Positions 25,452-35,288 of a stretch of DNA of 64,000 nt are shown here, piece after piece; position 1 is the first letter of the stretch; every line of letters starts with the position of its first letter. A program made the translations under genes and the position numbers. The notes under the pieces are model-generated. The model did not search any database and had not been told where the DNA came from. It saw only the letters and a program-made list of their open reading frames with translations. This stretch comes from Sphingobacteriales bacterium (GTDB lineage Bacteria; Bacteroidota; Bacteroidia; Chitinophagales; JADIYW01). Location: the NCBI GenBank assembly GCA_016721245.1, contig JADKIQ010000002.1, positions 372,001-436,000 of the forward strand, read 5' to 3'.

Positions 25452-26738
25452 TTACTCCCCGTTTACCTCAATTCTACTCGCTAAATAGATACACAGAATA
25501 CCAATCATTACGGCGATATAGGCAATGTAGTTGTAGTTATACAAATGGCCTGTCACTTCATCTTTGGTTAAGATAAAACCGCCAATCAATGCGGAAAATC
25601 CTTCACTCATCTCAATCAGCGAAGAACGAATCACTAAAAACTTTCCGCGTTGCTCTTCTGTCGGTGCGCCGGTAATCAGCGTCTGTGCGGCAATCATACG
25701 GCCGCTGTTGAAGATAAACATGAACGCGCAAATCAGCAATGCCATCATGATGGATGCTTCGTGGATATGTGAAATCACTAGAATTGGAATGAAGGATAAC
25801 AAAATCAGAATCCGGAAGGATTTCAGTTTTCCCAGCGTATCAATGAATTTTCCAATGGTAGGCGAGGTGAGCGAAACAGAAATACCACCTACAATATACA
25901 TCCACTTAGTATCTTCCAGTTTAAAGCCCAGATTGCCCACGAGGTATGGATTTATGAAGGAAATGAACATGAAATGTCCCAGCACCAAAAAGAATCCGAA
26001 CAGTAAGGCATTTTGCAGGTTTCTGTTTTTTAAAACATTCAACACTTCCGCTATTTTAGAAATGTTTTCGCGTAGTTTTATTTTTAAATCTGGGAATAAA
26101 TAGTAAGTAAAAGGGTATATAGCTAATGAAAATATTGCCCTTGCTACTTCTTGTATGCTGTTGTTGTCTGGTGCAATATGGTCGCGCATCTTTGGTAAAT
26201 ACAGAATGGCAGGAATCAGTGTCAGTAATGATAGAATGCCAATCATTCTAAACGGCCAGAAAACATCCATGTGTTCGCAGATGAAAATGGCAAACGGAAT
26301 CCCCACAATGGAAGCCAGCCCGAACCCGAGATTCAGGATGCCCATCGCCTTTCCTCGTCGTTCGTAGGGCACCATATCGCTGATATACGCCGTGGAGACA
26401 CCACCGAGCAATCCGCCGAACAGGCCTGTGAAAAAACGCGCAAACAGCATCAGATGATAGGTATGTGCGAATGAACATAAAATACTACCGATGGCGAAAA
26501 AGAAAAAGGCTGTAAGCAATACGGTTTTGCGGTCAAAACTGTCAATATAAAAGGCTGCCATAAATGCGGAAATTCCTCCGCTTAGCGAGAAGGCGAATAT
26601 CAGCATGCTGTATTCTCTGGGCTGTATATGATATAAACTCATCAGTTCCGTTCCGAGTGGCAGCATTAATAAAAAATCCACGATGGCACAAAACCAGATG
26701 AAGGTGAGCAGATAGAGTATGAATTTTTCATTTTTCAC
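25452..26738 (-). CDS. MFS transporter
   Basis: A 428-residue major facilitator with 12 predicted helices. The helix 2-3 loop has the MFS motif in altered form (FYIDSFDRKTVLL), and helix 5 has a glycine-rich stretch (GILNLGFGLASIVGIPFAIF) typical of drug/proton antiporters. A long central cytosolic loop (about 195-235) separates the halves. Substrate unknown; a sugar or drug exporter is possible. The gene is divergent from mqnE. Confidence 0.88.
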   Translation of the reverse strand: MKNEKFILYLLTFIWFCAIVDFLLMLPLGTELMSLYHIQPREYSMLIFAFSLSGGISAFMAAFYIDSFDRKTVLLTAFFFFAIGSILCSFAHTYHLMLFARFFTGLFGGLLGGVSTAYISDMVPYERRGKAMGILNLGFGLASIVGIPFAIFICEHMDVFWPFRMIGILSLLTLIPAILYLPKMRDHIAPDNNSIQEVARAIFSLAIYPFTYYLFPDLKIKLRENISKIAEVLNVLKNRNLQNALLFGFFLVLGHFMFISFINPYLVGNLGFKLEDTKWMYIVGGISVSLTSPTIGKFIDTLGKLKSFRILILLSFIPILVISHIHEASIMMALLICAFMFIFNSGRMIAAQTLITGAPTEEQRGKFLVIRSSLIEMSEGFSALIGGFILTKDEVTGHLYNYNYIAYIAVMIGILCIYLASRIEVNGE

Positions 26739-26917
26739 ACAACGAAGTTAATTATCTAAAAATTAAAACAATTTATTTATAGTTTTTTTTGAACTTTTAA
26801 TGGTGTAGAAATAGAATTCTTTGAATTTACAAAGCCAATCTCAGCTTTTAAAATTCTTTATTAACAGCCAATTATGTATTTTTACAACAAGATTATACAT
26901 TTAATTGTTACACAATT

Positions 26918-28105
26918 ATGATAGCCACAGCAGATTCCGTTGAAGCATTAATTCAAAATTTGAACATTGATGCTGCACTCAGAAAAATAGGAGAAAAAGT
27001 ATTGAATAATGAACGCATCACGTTTGACGAAGGTGTGTTGCTGTATGAAAAAGGAGAACTGGGTTTTGTTGGAACGTTGGCCAATTATATCCGTAACAAG
27101 AAACACGGTGACAATACCTATTTCAACAGAAATTTTCACGTCGAGCCGACGAATATATGTGTATACACCTGCAAGTTTTGCTCATATTCAAGACTGATAA
27201 AACACCGCGAGCAGGGTTGGGAATATTCTATTGACGATATTCTGAACATCATCAAAAAATACGACGGACAGCCGGTGACGGAAGTACATATTACCGGTGG
27301 CGTCATTCCAAAACAGGATTTTAATTTTTATGTAGATCTGTTTAAAGCCATCAAGGCGCACCGACCGGATTTACATATTAAAGCATTGACGCCGGTAGAG
27401 TATCATTATATTCTAAAGAAAGCGAAAATGAGCTACGAAGACGGGATGCGTGCGATGCAGGCGGCCGGACTCGATTCCATGCCGGGCGGTGGCGCGGAGA
27501 TTTTCCATTCGGATATCCGCGATGAGATTGCGGGAGGCAAATGCAGCGCGGAAGAATGGCTGGAGATTCACGAAATAGCCCACAAAATCGGATTGCCCAG
27601 TAATGCGACGATGCTGTACGGGCATATCGAAACCTTTGCGCACAGAGTGGATCACATGGAACGTCTGCGACAACTGCAGGACAGAACCGGAGGTTTCAAT
27701 GCATTTATTCCATTGAAGTTTCGCAATCAGCATAACGAGATGCAGCACTTGCCGGAAGCAACTATTACAGAAGATTTACGCAATTATGCAATCAGCAGAA
27801 TTTATTTAGATAATTTCGAGCACATCAAGTCCTATTGGGCAATGATTGGCAGAAACACCACGCAGTTGAGTTTGAATTTTGGAGTAGATGATGTGGATGG
27901 AACGATAGATGATACCACCAAAATTTATTCCATGGCCGGCAGTGAAGAGCAGCATCCCGGCATGAGTACACGTGAATTAGTGAACCTAATAAAAGCAGTT
28001 GACCGAAAACCTATAGAACGTGATACCGTGTATAACGTCATTCAGGATTACAGTGATTATGTTTTTGAAGAAGACGAAAAAGAGAAAGCGAGGTTGTATA
28101 ATTAG
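26918..28105 (+). CDS. mqnE: Aminofutalosine synthase
   Basis: A 395-residue radical SAM enzyme of the futalosine menaquinone route. It joins 3-(1-carboxyvinyloxy)benzoate, the MqnA product, with SAM to give aminofutalosine. The radical SAM cluster motif is CVYTCKFCSYSR (C-x3-C-x2-C), preceded by NRNFHVEPTNICVYTC. Further MqnE-like features are EVHITGG, PGGGAEIF and the HIETFAHRVDHMERLRQLQ segment. MqnC is a close relative, but this N terminus and the family-typical SYWAMIG favour MqnE. mqnA lies 1.2 kb downstream. Confidence 0.88.
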   Translation: MIATADSVEALIQNLNIDAALRKIGEKVLNNERITFDEGVLLYEKGELGFVGTLANYIRNKKHGDNTYFNRNFHVEPTNICVYTCKFCSYSRLIKHREQGWEYSIDDILNIIKKYDGQPVTEVHITGGVIPKQDFNFYVDLFKAIKAHRPDLHIKALTPVEYHYILKKAKMSYEDGMRAMQAAGLDSMPGGGAEIFHSDIRDEIAGGKCSAEEWLEIHEIAHKIGLPSNATMLYGHIETFAHRVDHMERLRQLQDRTGGFNAFIPLKFRNQHNEMQHLPEATITEDLRNYAISRIYLDNFEHIKSYWAMIGRNTTQLSLNFGVDDVDGTIDDTTKIYSMAGSEEQHPGMSTRELVNLIKAVDRKPIERDTVYNVIQDYSDYVFEEDEKEKARLYN

Positions 28106-28113
28106 GTTCTTGT

Positions 28114-28206
28114 CGTCATTGCGAGCGCGAGGTACGAAGCGTGTGGCAATCTGTTGAATTATTATATCAGATAAATTGAAGAGCTTGCTTCGTGCCTCGG
28201 AATTAC
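28114..28206. repeat. Extragenic inverted repeat (CATTGCGAG family)
   Basis: CGTCATTGCGAGCGCGAGG near 28114 pairs imperfectly with CTTCGTGCCTCGGAATTACG ending near 28206, enclosing GGCAATCTG. This matches the widespread type of extragenic repeat built from CATTGCGAGG and GAAGCAATC blocks. A half copy lies at 38609-38634. It sits between convergent mqnE and the cold-shock gene. Confidence 0.6.
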
Positions 28207-28208
28207 GT

Positions 28209-28237
28209 AAAAAAAAAGCCTCGCAATTGCGAGGCTT
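28209..28237 (-). terminator. Rho-independent terminator of the cold-shock gene
   Basis: On the minus strand AAGCCTCGC pairs with GCGAGGCTT around AATT and is followed by a run of nine Ts, about 24 bases after the cold-shock stop. This is a textbook intrinsic terminator. Confidence 0.85.
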
Positions 28238-28260
28238 GTAAAAGTAATCGGTAAGCTATA

Positions 28261-28452
28261 TTATGCTATTTTAACATTAACTGCATTTAAACCTTTTCTT
28301 CCTTCTTCCAGTTCAAACACTACTTCGTCGTTTTCTCTGATGCTGTCGATCAGACCATTAACGTGTACGAAGTACTCTTTGTTTGATTCTGCGTCTTTAA
28401 TAAATCCAAAACCTTTTGAATCGTTAAAGAACTTTACAATTCCTTTATTCAT
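28261..28452 (-). CDS. Cold-shock domain protein
   Basis: A 63-residue CspA-like protein made of one five-stranded OB fold. RNP-1 is KGFGFIK (about 13-19) and RNP-2 is YFVHVNGL, where the usual F-V-H-F has become F-V-H-V. It binds single-stranded RNA or DNA and acts as an RNA chaperone. A TATCTTTG box at 28472-28479 (minus) predicts a short leader, unlike the long leaders of E. coli cspA, so cold control may differ. It has its own terminator at 28209-28237. Confidence 0.93.
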   Translation of the reverse strand: MNKGIVKFFNDSKGFGFIKDAESNKEYFVHVNGLIDSIRENDEVVFELEEGRKGLNAVNVKIA

Positions 28453-28471
28453 TATAATTATTTAATTAGGT

Positions 28472-28479
28472 CAAAGATA
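28472..28479 (-). promoter_or_regulatory. -7 box of the cold-shock gene
   Basis: Minus-strand TATCTTTG matches TAnnTTTG, 19 bases before the ATG. A TTTG lies 24 bases further upstream (28504-28507), slightly too far for a standard -33. Confidence 0.5.
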
Positions 28480-28540
28480 CTCTTAATAAAACTGCTTTCT
28501 GCACAAACAGCAATATATTATCCATTTTGAGGCTTTATTA

Positions 28541-28560
28541 CCAATATTATAACATATTGG
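28541..28560. promoter_or_regulatory. Operator-like inverted repeat
   Basis: CCAATAT and ATATTGG face each other across six bases (TATAAC) in the region shared by the divergent cold-shock and phosphatase genes. Perfect seven-base arms and central position suit a dimeric regulator site. No regulator is known for it. Confidence 0.35.
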
Positions 28561-28663
28561 CAATCAAAAAGGTGCATTTTGAACATATTGCATCTTTAAA
28601 TTGTATTCATTATTTAAGATAATAGTTTTATTTTCGGCATTCAATCTTCATATTTTCACAATT

Positions 28664-29293
28664 ATGACTCACGAATCAGGACTCACGGCTAAAAATATAT
28701 ACATCATACGTCACGGACAAACGGATTTCAATGTACGACAGGTGGTGCAGGGGCGTGGGGTAAATTCAGATCTGAATGATACCGGCATTCGTCAGGCAAA
28801 ACTTTTTTTTGAAGCGCATAAAGAAATAAAATTTGATGTTGTTTACACTTCATCTTTAAAAAGAACCTGGCAAACGGTAGATTCGTTTATCTCTAAAAAA
28901 ATACCGCATATTGCCACGCCTGATCTTGACGAAATTGATTGGGGGATTTTTGAAGGAGTGGAGCACCATCCGGATTTACAGAAAACCTATTATGACATCA
29001 TCAATGAATGGAAGAACGGTGATTTGACCATCAAGATTGAAGGCGGGGAAAGTGCGCAGGATCTGGCCGACAGATTGATTCCGGTGGTAGAAGAATTGAA
29101 ATCAACGGAACATCAGACAATTCTGGTTTGTACGCATGGCAGAACTTTACGGGTGTTGTTGTGTTTACTGATGGATAGACCGGTCAGCGCCATGGATGAT
29201 TTTGTACATGATAATACATGTTTATATCATTTAGAATATGATGGTGAAAAATGTACGCTGTTAAAAGAAAATGATTTGACGCATCTAAAGTAA
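28664..29293 (+). CDS. Histidine phosphatase family protein
   Basis: A protein of about 209 residues of the phosphoglycerate mutase-like superfamily. The catalytic RHG motif is in IYIIRHGQTDFN near residue 16, the second arginine is in VVYTSSLKRTWQT, the acid/base glutamate is probably in LDEIDWGIFEG and the second histidine is in ILVCTHGRTLRVLL. These enzymes remove phosphate from small molecules or act as mutases. The substrate is open. I chose the ATG at 28664 since the preceding 21 codons have no homology-like content. mqnA begins four bases after its stop, so the two share a transcript. Confidence 0.88.
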   Translation: MTHESGLTAKNIYIIRHGQTDFNVRQVVQGRGVNSDLNDTGIRQAKLFFEAHKEIKFDVVYTSSLKRTWQTVDSFISKKIPHIATPDLDEIDWGIFEGVEHHPDLQKTYYDIINEWKNGDLTIKIEGGESAQDLADRLIPVVEELKSTEHQTILVCTHGRTLRVLLCLLMDRPVSAMDDFVHDNTCLYHLEYDGEKCTLLKENDLTHLK

Positions 29294-29297
29294 TTCC

Positions 29298-30065
29298 GTG
29301 ATTAGAATATCTGCAGTTTCCTATATAAATACTAAACCTTTTTTACACGGTCTGGAACTTTCATCCGTAAGAAATAAAATTCTGCTCACACAGGAAACAC
29401 CGGCACAGTGTGCGCAAAAATTATTATCGAATGAGATAGATATAGGCTTGGTGCCGGTTGCGGTTATTCCTTTACTAAAGAACCCGCAAATTGTTTCGCC
29501 GTTTTGTATCGGGTCAAACGGGAAAGTGAAAACGGTATGTTTGTTTTCAGAGGTCCCCGTAGAGGAAATAAATACCGTTTATCTGGATTATCAGTCACGT
29601 ACCTCCGTGTTGCTGGTACAAGTGCTGATGAAAGAGTACTGGAAAAAAGAAATAACGTTTTTACCGGCGCTCGAAGGATATGAAATTAATACGATAAAGA
29701 ATAACATTGCCGCTGTAATTATCGGTGACAGAGCTATTGCTAATCTTGGTAAATACAAGTATGAATATGATTTATCAGAAATTTGGAAGCAACATACAGG
29801 ATTGCCATTTGTGTTTGCTGCATGGGTAAGCAATAAAATGATAGAGCAGGATTTTTTAGATGATTTTAACGCGGCATTACAAATCGGACTGAGTAACCGA
29901 AGCCAGTTGCTGAAAGAGTATGAGCGTTATGATTCCGATGTTTTCTCCGTAAAAGAATACTGGAATACCAATATTCAGTATGAATTGGATGATGACAAAA
30001 AACAAGCATTGGAACTGTTTTTGAAGAAGCTGAATCCCAAACAGCAGTTTTTTTATTGCTATTAA
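29298..30065 (+). CDS. mqnA: Chorismate dehydratase (futalosine pathway)
   Basis: A 255-residue periplasmic-binding-protein-fold enzyme that dehydrates chorismate to 3-(1-carboxyvinyloxy)benzoate, the first futalosine step. MqnA features are RISAVSYINTKPFLHGL at the N terminus and IDIGLVPVAVIPLL, with IIGDRAIANL and GLPFVFAAWVSN in the second lobe. MqnD shares the fold but not the N-terminal S-Y-I-N-T-K-P-F motif. The start is a GTG four bases after the phosphatase stop. With mqnE upstream, this window holds two of the pathway enzymes. Confidence 0.88.
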   Translation: MIRISAVSYINTKPFLHGLELSSVRNKILLTQETPAQCAQKLLSNEIDIGLVPVAVIPLLKNPQIVSPFCIGSNGKVKTVCLFSEVPVEEINTVYLDYQSRTSVLLVQVLMKEYWKKEITFLPALEGYEINTIKNNIAAVIIGDRAIANLGKYKYEYDLSEIWKQHTGLPFVFAAWVSNKMIEQDFLDDFNAALQIGLSNRSQLLKEYERYDSDVFSVKEYWNTNIQYELDDDKKQALELFLKKLNPKQQFFYCY

Positions 30066-30132
30066 TATAATATATAGATTCTCATTTCTTACGCAGTATG
30101 TTTACAAGTGAAAAGTAATCAGTCATTTTAAC

Positions 30133-30140
30133 TATATTTG
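30133..30140 (+). promoter_or_regulatory. -7 box of the ABC transporter gene
   Basis: TATATTTG is a full TAnnTTTG match, 35 bases before the ATG at 30176. No convincing -33 TTTG is present. Confidence 0.45.
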
Positions 30141-30175
30141 TTGGTATTGATGTAATTGTATATAACGGCATATAA

Positions 30176-31261
30176 ATGTACCCGGAATCTGAAAAAAATA
30201 AGTCATTACTGAACATAATAAAGGACATAATTTCTGTTTTTTATACTGCTAAAAAATTTAAGTTTGTTCTGTTGTTGTTCATGATTTTACTTGCAAGTCT
30301 GGTTGATGTTTTGAGTTTATCTATGATTATTCCGGTAGTTTATTTGATAAATGATCCTTCACCAATAGAAAATAATTCTTTGCTGCATTTTCTGTATGTA
30401 CAATTTCACTTTACATCTCATGATTATTTTATCTTATTTCTTTTAGTTTGTCTGGTTATTGTATTTCTTTTGAAAAATTTGTTCATGCTAAGTGTGGTGC
30501 ATATCCAGAATAAATTTATTTATTCTACCGTGTACGACTTAATTGACAAACAGTTAAACCTCTTTTTTAAAAGTGAATATTTGAACATTAAGTCATCCAA
30601 TTCTGTAAATTATCTCCGTGCATTGGTTTTGGCGCCACAAGAGTTTTCCGGAAATTTACTCTTGCCCATGTTGTTGATGTTGAATGAAGTGTTAGTTGTA
30701 TGCTTGATAGCAACAGCATTATTGGTTTATAGTCCGGTTTTAGTTCTCTTGCTTTCTGTTACGATTTTACCGATAACATTTTTCTTTTTGAAAATAGCAA
30801 AAAATAAATTACTGGAAATATCTGATATAAAAGATACTCTGGAAAACAGGATATCTATTAAAACATTAGAAAGTATTCATGCATACACAGATATAAAGTT
30901 GTTTTCAAAAGAACAGGTGTTTATTAAATCGATAAAGGATAATATTGAAAAATGGTTTTCCATAAACGCTGATACTAACTTCTATAATTGGATACCGAGA
31001 AGAATTATTGAATCTATTGTTATACTAACTATATGCCTGTTGTTTTTGTTTGCATTATTACTTTCCGGTGACTATTATAAAGACATTGTACTTGTTTTGC
31101 TTGCATTTGCAGCGGCAGCCTATCGTTTATTGCCTTCCTTAAACGAGATTATCATTAATATGATACGCATAAAATCATCTTCTTATATTTTAGATCAGTT
31201 ATTATTTATAAAGGATAATATAGTGTCCGTTAAGGTGCAACAGGTGGAGCTGCAGGTTTAA
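30176..31261 (+). pseudogene. ABC transporter membrane domain, truncated before the ATPase
   Basis: The first ~350 residues are a type I ABC exporter membrane domain with six helices, of the kind found in lipid-linked-oligosaccharide flippases: FKFVLLLFMILLASLVDVLSLSMIIPVVYLI, a helix pair near 95-115 and 165-215, the EISDIKDTLENRISIKTLESIHAYTDIKLF coupling region and helices near 280-325. The nucleotide-binding domain that should follow is absent, with no Walker A, signature or Walker B. After KDNIVSV (about 31227) the DNA switches to the middle of an adhesin repeat, and the last residues (KVQQVELQV) are that repeat read out of frame. Either a deletion fusing two genes or an assembly misjoin. 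Confidence 0.8.
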
Positions 31262-34200
31262 GCTGTTCAATACAATATCAATACTCATTAGACGGTGGAT
31301 CAACCTGGTCAGGAATTAGTACAACAATACCATCTTTCTCAGCGGTATATCCTGCAGGTGCAACAAAAACGAATATAATTCAGGCCAGAAGAAATTCTTG
31401 TCAGACTGGCTGTACAGGTCCAACTTCATGGGCAACAGTAGCAACATGGACCATTGTTCCGGATCCAAGTGCTCCAACCACAGCAACGGCTTCTCCAAGC
31501 ACGGCGGCTAATCAATGTGAAGGAACTACCTTAACTTTGAGCACTGGAGCAAGTGGCGGTACCAACGCCGGGGTTGGATGTACTATCAGATATCAATATT
31601 CTACAGATGGCGGTGCTTCCTGGATAGGGCCAAGTGCTTCTATACCATCCTTTGCGGCGGTATATCCGGCAGGTGCTACCAAAACAAATATCATACAGGC
31701 AAATCGTTCATCTTGTCAAACGGGTTGTGATGATTCTCCATGGGCAACTATGGCAACGTGGACAGTAGTTCAGGATCCTACATCACCTACTACAGCTACC
31801 AAAAATCCAAACATTGCAAGCGTTTGTGATGGTACTACCTTATCACTGGCTGGCGCAGCCACCGGAGGTAATGCAGGGGTGAGTTGTTCAATAGAATACA
31901 GATTTTCTACAGACGGTGGATCTACATGGTCTGCAGCAAGCACTTCTATACCTTCTTTTTCGGCAGTTGGCACATCCAGCAACGATAATATCATAGAAGT
32001 TCGCAGAAATACATGTCAGTCTGGTTGTGATCAGCCAACTTCATGGAATGAAATAGCCAGATGGTCAACCGTTCCGGATCCGGATGCACCTAATACATCC
32101 ACTCCGTCTCCTTCAGATGCAAGTGTTTGTGCAGGTACTACGTTAACGTTGTCTGGTGTTGCCAGCGGGGGAAATCTGGGACTAGGTTGTTCTATTGAAT
32201 ATCAATATTCAACAAACAATGGCTCTTCCTGGACAAATACCGCTACTTCCGTACCATCATTTACAGCAATTAGTGGTGCAAATAATATCATACAAGCCAG
32301 AAGAAGTGGCTGTCAGGCAGGATGTAATACATCATCCTGGTTTACTGCAGGCACCTGGGCGGTGGTTGCCCAGCCAGTTGCAGGTACTTTGGCAAAAACA
32401 CCAAACAGTGCTGCAGTATGTGAAGGAGATAACGTATCAGCTGCATTAACAGCAGGCACCGGCGGTGCAGGCACAGTAGTAGATGAATTAGATTACAGAA
32501 CGGATGATGGTACCGGTTTTACAGCTTGGGCACCTTATACATCTACTACCAATATTCCAACAACAGGATTAACTGCCATTGAAATCAGAACTTACAGAAC
32601 TTCCAGCGTTGCCGGTTGTACTACAAGTTCAACTAATACCGTTTCGTGGACTGTACAGCCTCAACCTGTTTCCGGTACATTAAGCAAAACACCAAATGTT
32701 ACAAATGTTTGTGAAGGCACTCCTGTATCAGCTGCATTAACAGCAGGATCTGGTGGCGCAGGTACAGTTACAGATGTATTAGAATACAGATTTAACGGAA
32801 CAGGAGGCTGGTCATCGTATACTTCCGGAGCAAGCCTTTCAACAACGGGTAGAACTTTAGTAGAGATTAGAACTTACAGAACTGCTACAGGATCGAATTG
32901 TGTAACTGGAACGATAAACACTGTTTCATGGATTGTAGACGTTGCACCGGTTGCAACTCCAACATCACAACTTTATACTTGTGATGGAACAGCGAATTTG
33001 TTAGCAACAGGTATTAGTGGAGGCACTACCATAGCTTGGGAATATGTATCCGGACCAGTTAGTCCAACAGGTACTACAACTTCTAATCCAGTCTTGGTTA
33101 CATTCTCGACTCCTGGAACAGGTGTTTATAATTTATTAGGCTCTAATACAGGTTGTACGAATATCAATTTAGGTACGGTTAATTTAGTAATGCCTACCAC
33201 TTCAACTACAAATATTGCTACAACAGCAAGTTGCGGGTATTGTGTAGTGAATGATGCAAACACTAAAATATTTTATAATGGCAGTGGTGATATTATTGCT
33301 AAAATTGAAGATGATCCTTTAACAAGCCCTCAGAAATTAGATGAAACAGAGGTTTGCGTAAGAATGGATGGTTCTGTTAATTTTGTTACTGATAATATTG
33401 GCTATCAACAACCTTACCTGCCAAGACAGTGGACTATCCACCCATCTGATAATGGTGCGCAAAATACAACTGTTACTTTATATTTCACAAATGCGGAACT
33501 TTCAGCATTGCAAAGTGCGGCATTCGGCGGTGAATATCAGTTTTCCGGTTATTACAGTTTATCAATGACTAAATATCCTGGCGGACAAAATGGTTCCTTT
33601 ACTGCTCCTGCTTCTTTAAATGGAACACATGTGGATGCAGCATTCAGTTCATATGGAAGTAATCATAAAGCTGTTTTCGAAGTAAATAGTTTCTCAACAT
33701 TCTATATACATCCAACGCTTTATCCATTTGCCGCTTTACCTGTTGAGTTAGTTTCATTTACCGGTTGGAATCAGGGTTCTGTGAACAGATTACAATGGAT
33801 TACTGCATCTGAACTTAATACTTCTAAATATGTCATCGAGAAAAGTATTGCTCCTAGAAATTGGGAAGTTATCGGTGAAAAATCAGCAGCAGGTAACTCA
33901 AATCAACGATTGACATATGACTTTACTGATAATAATCCTGTTATCGGTAATAACTACTATCGTCTGAAAATTATAGATAATGACGGTACATTCAGTTATA
34001 GTAATACGATAAATGTTCCTCTTACTGAAGCTGTAAGTAATAATTTCGTTAACGTCTATCCAAATCCAACAGGCGGACAATTGAACGTAGAAATTCAATC
34101 TACCGGTTTATATGATACAAAAGTGTCAGTATTTGACGTTATTGGGAAAAAAGTGTTTGAAAAACAAACTGCTGTTGTAAAAGGATTAAATACATTACAG

Positions 34201-34284
34201 TTTGATTTCTCTCAATTTACTAAAGGCACTTACGTAATTCAATTTGCTGATAAAGAAGGCAAACCGTATTTTTTAAAATTTTAA
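31234..34284 (+). pseudogene. T9SS type-A cargo adhesin, 5'-truncated, repeat-rich
   Basis: Open frame of about 1,016 residues with no start: it begins mid-repeat just after a stop at 31231. Four ~101-residue repeats start near 31234, 31546, 31852 and 32155 (core GGxAGxxCSIxYQYSxDGGSTW, then SCQxGC). Two ~97-residue repeats of another type follow (VCEGxxVSAALTAGxGGAGT). A conserved C-terminal module then comes: LPVELVSFTGWNQGSVNRLQW, an ASELNTSKYVIEKS region and a type A sorting domain (VYPNPTGGQLNVEI to GTYVIQFADKEG). Such proteins cross the outer membrane by T9SS and are anchored or released. Signal peptide missing. The last residues (PYFLKF, stop) merge into an abnormal homopolymer run, so the true end is unsure. 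Confidence 0.85.
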
Positions 34285-34387
34285 AAAAAGTTTTTTTTTT
34301 TTTTTAAAAAAAAGGGACAAAACCCCGGGGTTTGGGGGTTTTTTTTTTTAAAAATTTTTGGGTTTTTTGGGATTTTATAAATTTTTT
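34285..34387. other. Anomalous homopolymer-rich stretch
   Basis: About 100 bases made almost only of runs: 7 A, 15 T, 8 A, GGG, CCCC, GGGG, GGGGG, 11 T, 5 A, 5 T, GGG, 6 T, GGG, 8 T. Nothing else in the window looks like this. It touches the stops of the adhesin and of the convergent glycosyltransferase. It resembles low-quality read tails or a poorly polished gap, not a terminator or natural spacer. Confidence 0.75.
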
Positions 34388-35146
34388 TTAAACAAAAGTG
34401 AGCAGGTAGGGAAGTGGAAAAATTTGCTTATTCTTAAATGCCTGTAATTTCATTTGTAAAACACCCAGCATGGCTTCTTTAATGATGCTTCCATTCATCT
34501 TAGAAGTTCCGGCTTCTCTGTCTTTGAATATAATAGGTACTTCAATAACTTTTACTTCTGACAACCACACTGCAAATTTCATTTCTATCTGGAAGGCGTA
34601 GCCGACAAATTTTATTTTATCAAAATCTATTCTCTTCAGTGTTTCATTTCTGTAACACACAAAACCTGCAGTAGTATCTTTTATACGCATACCTGTCACC
34701 AAGCGAACATATTTAGAGGCGAATAGGGACAGAAACAAACGGTTAAACGGCCAGTTGACCACACCGCCATTTTTTACATAACGCGAACCTACCGACATAT
34801 ACGCGCCTTTGTTTTCACAGGCATCCAGCAGTTCTAATAGCTTTTCCGGAGGATGTGAAAAGTCGGCATCCATTTCAAAGATATACTGATAGTTGTTTTC
34901 GAGTGCCCATTTAAAGCCGGTGATGTAGGCGGTGCCTAATCCAAGTTTCCCGCTACGTTCAATAATGTGTATTCTGCCCGGATACTGTGCCATCAATCCT
35001 TTTACGATATCAGCAGTGCCATCAGGGGAGCCATCTTCAATGATTAGAATTTCCAGCCTGTCTGATAGATTCAGGGTATAAGGAATGATGTTGCCAATGT
35101 TTTCCTTTTCGTTGTAGGTTGGTATGATAACGATGCAATCTTTCAT
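34388..35146 (-). CDS. Polyprenol-phosphate sugar transferase (DPM1-like GT2)
   Basis: A GT2 glycosyltransferase of about 252 residues that moves a sugar from an NDP-sugar to polyprenyl phosphate. Motifs are CIVIIPTYNEKENI at the N terminus, IIEDGSPDGTADIV, the DxD-like metal site FEMDADFSHPP, VGSRYVKNGGVVNWP, and FKDREAGTSKMNGSIIKEA, characteristic of dolichol-phosphate-mannose synthases. It has no C-terminal membrane helices. A TACTTTTG box (35156-35163, minus) lies nine bases before the ATG at 35146. Its last residues (LPYLLTFV) run into the anomalous stretch, so the C terminus may be slightly wrong. Confidence 0.88.
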   Translation of the reverse strand: MKDCIVIIPTYNEKENIGNIIPYTLNLSDRLEILIIEDGSPDGTADIVKGLMAQYPGRIHIIERSGKLGLGTAYITGFKWALENNYQYIFEMDADFSHPPEKLLELLDACENKGAYMSVGSRYVKNGGVVNWPFNRLFLSLFASKYVRLVTGMRIKDTTAGFVCYRNETLKRIDFDKIKFVGYAFQIEMKFAVWLSEVKVIEVPIIFKDREAGTSKMNGSIIKEAMLGVLQMKLQAFKNKQIFPLPYLLTFV

Positions 35147-35288
35147 CAACAGGAACAAAAGTACACAGAAACTTAGTTAAAATGTTAATGTGTTAACGCT
35201 TTTTAATGTTTTAATTTTAAGTATGCAGTAATTAGTATTTAGTATGCAGTTTTTTGCAAAGTTTTTTTATTGAATTTACTTTGTCAAC

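Noticed and set aside
31234..32400. Regular repeats that could suggest a CRISPR array
   Set aside because: Repeat units are about 300 bases, in frame and translated into protein repeats. There are no short identical repeats with unique spacers.
34285..34387. Telomere-like or terminator sequence
   Set aside because: Runs are irregular, there is no stem-loop followed by Ts, and no repeat unit. A sequence-quality artefact is more likely.
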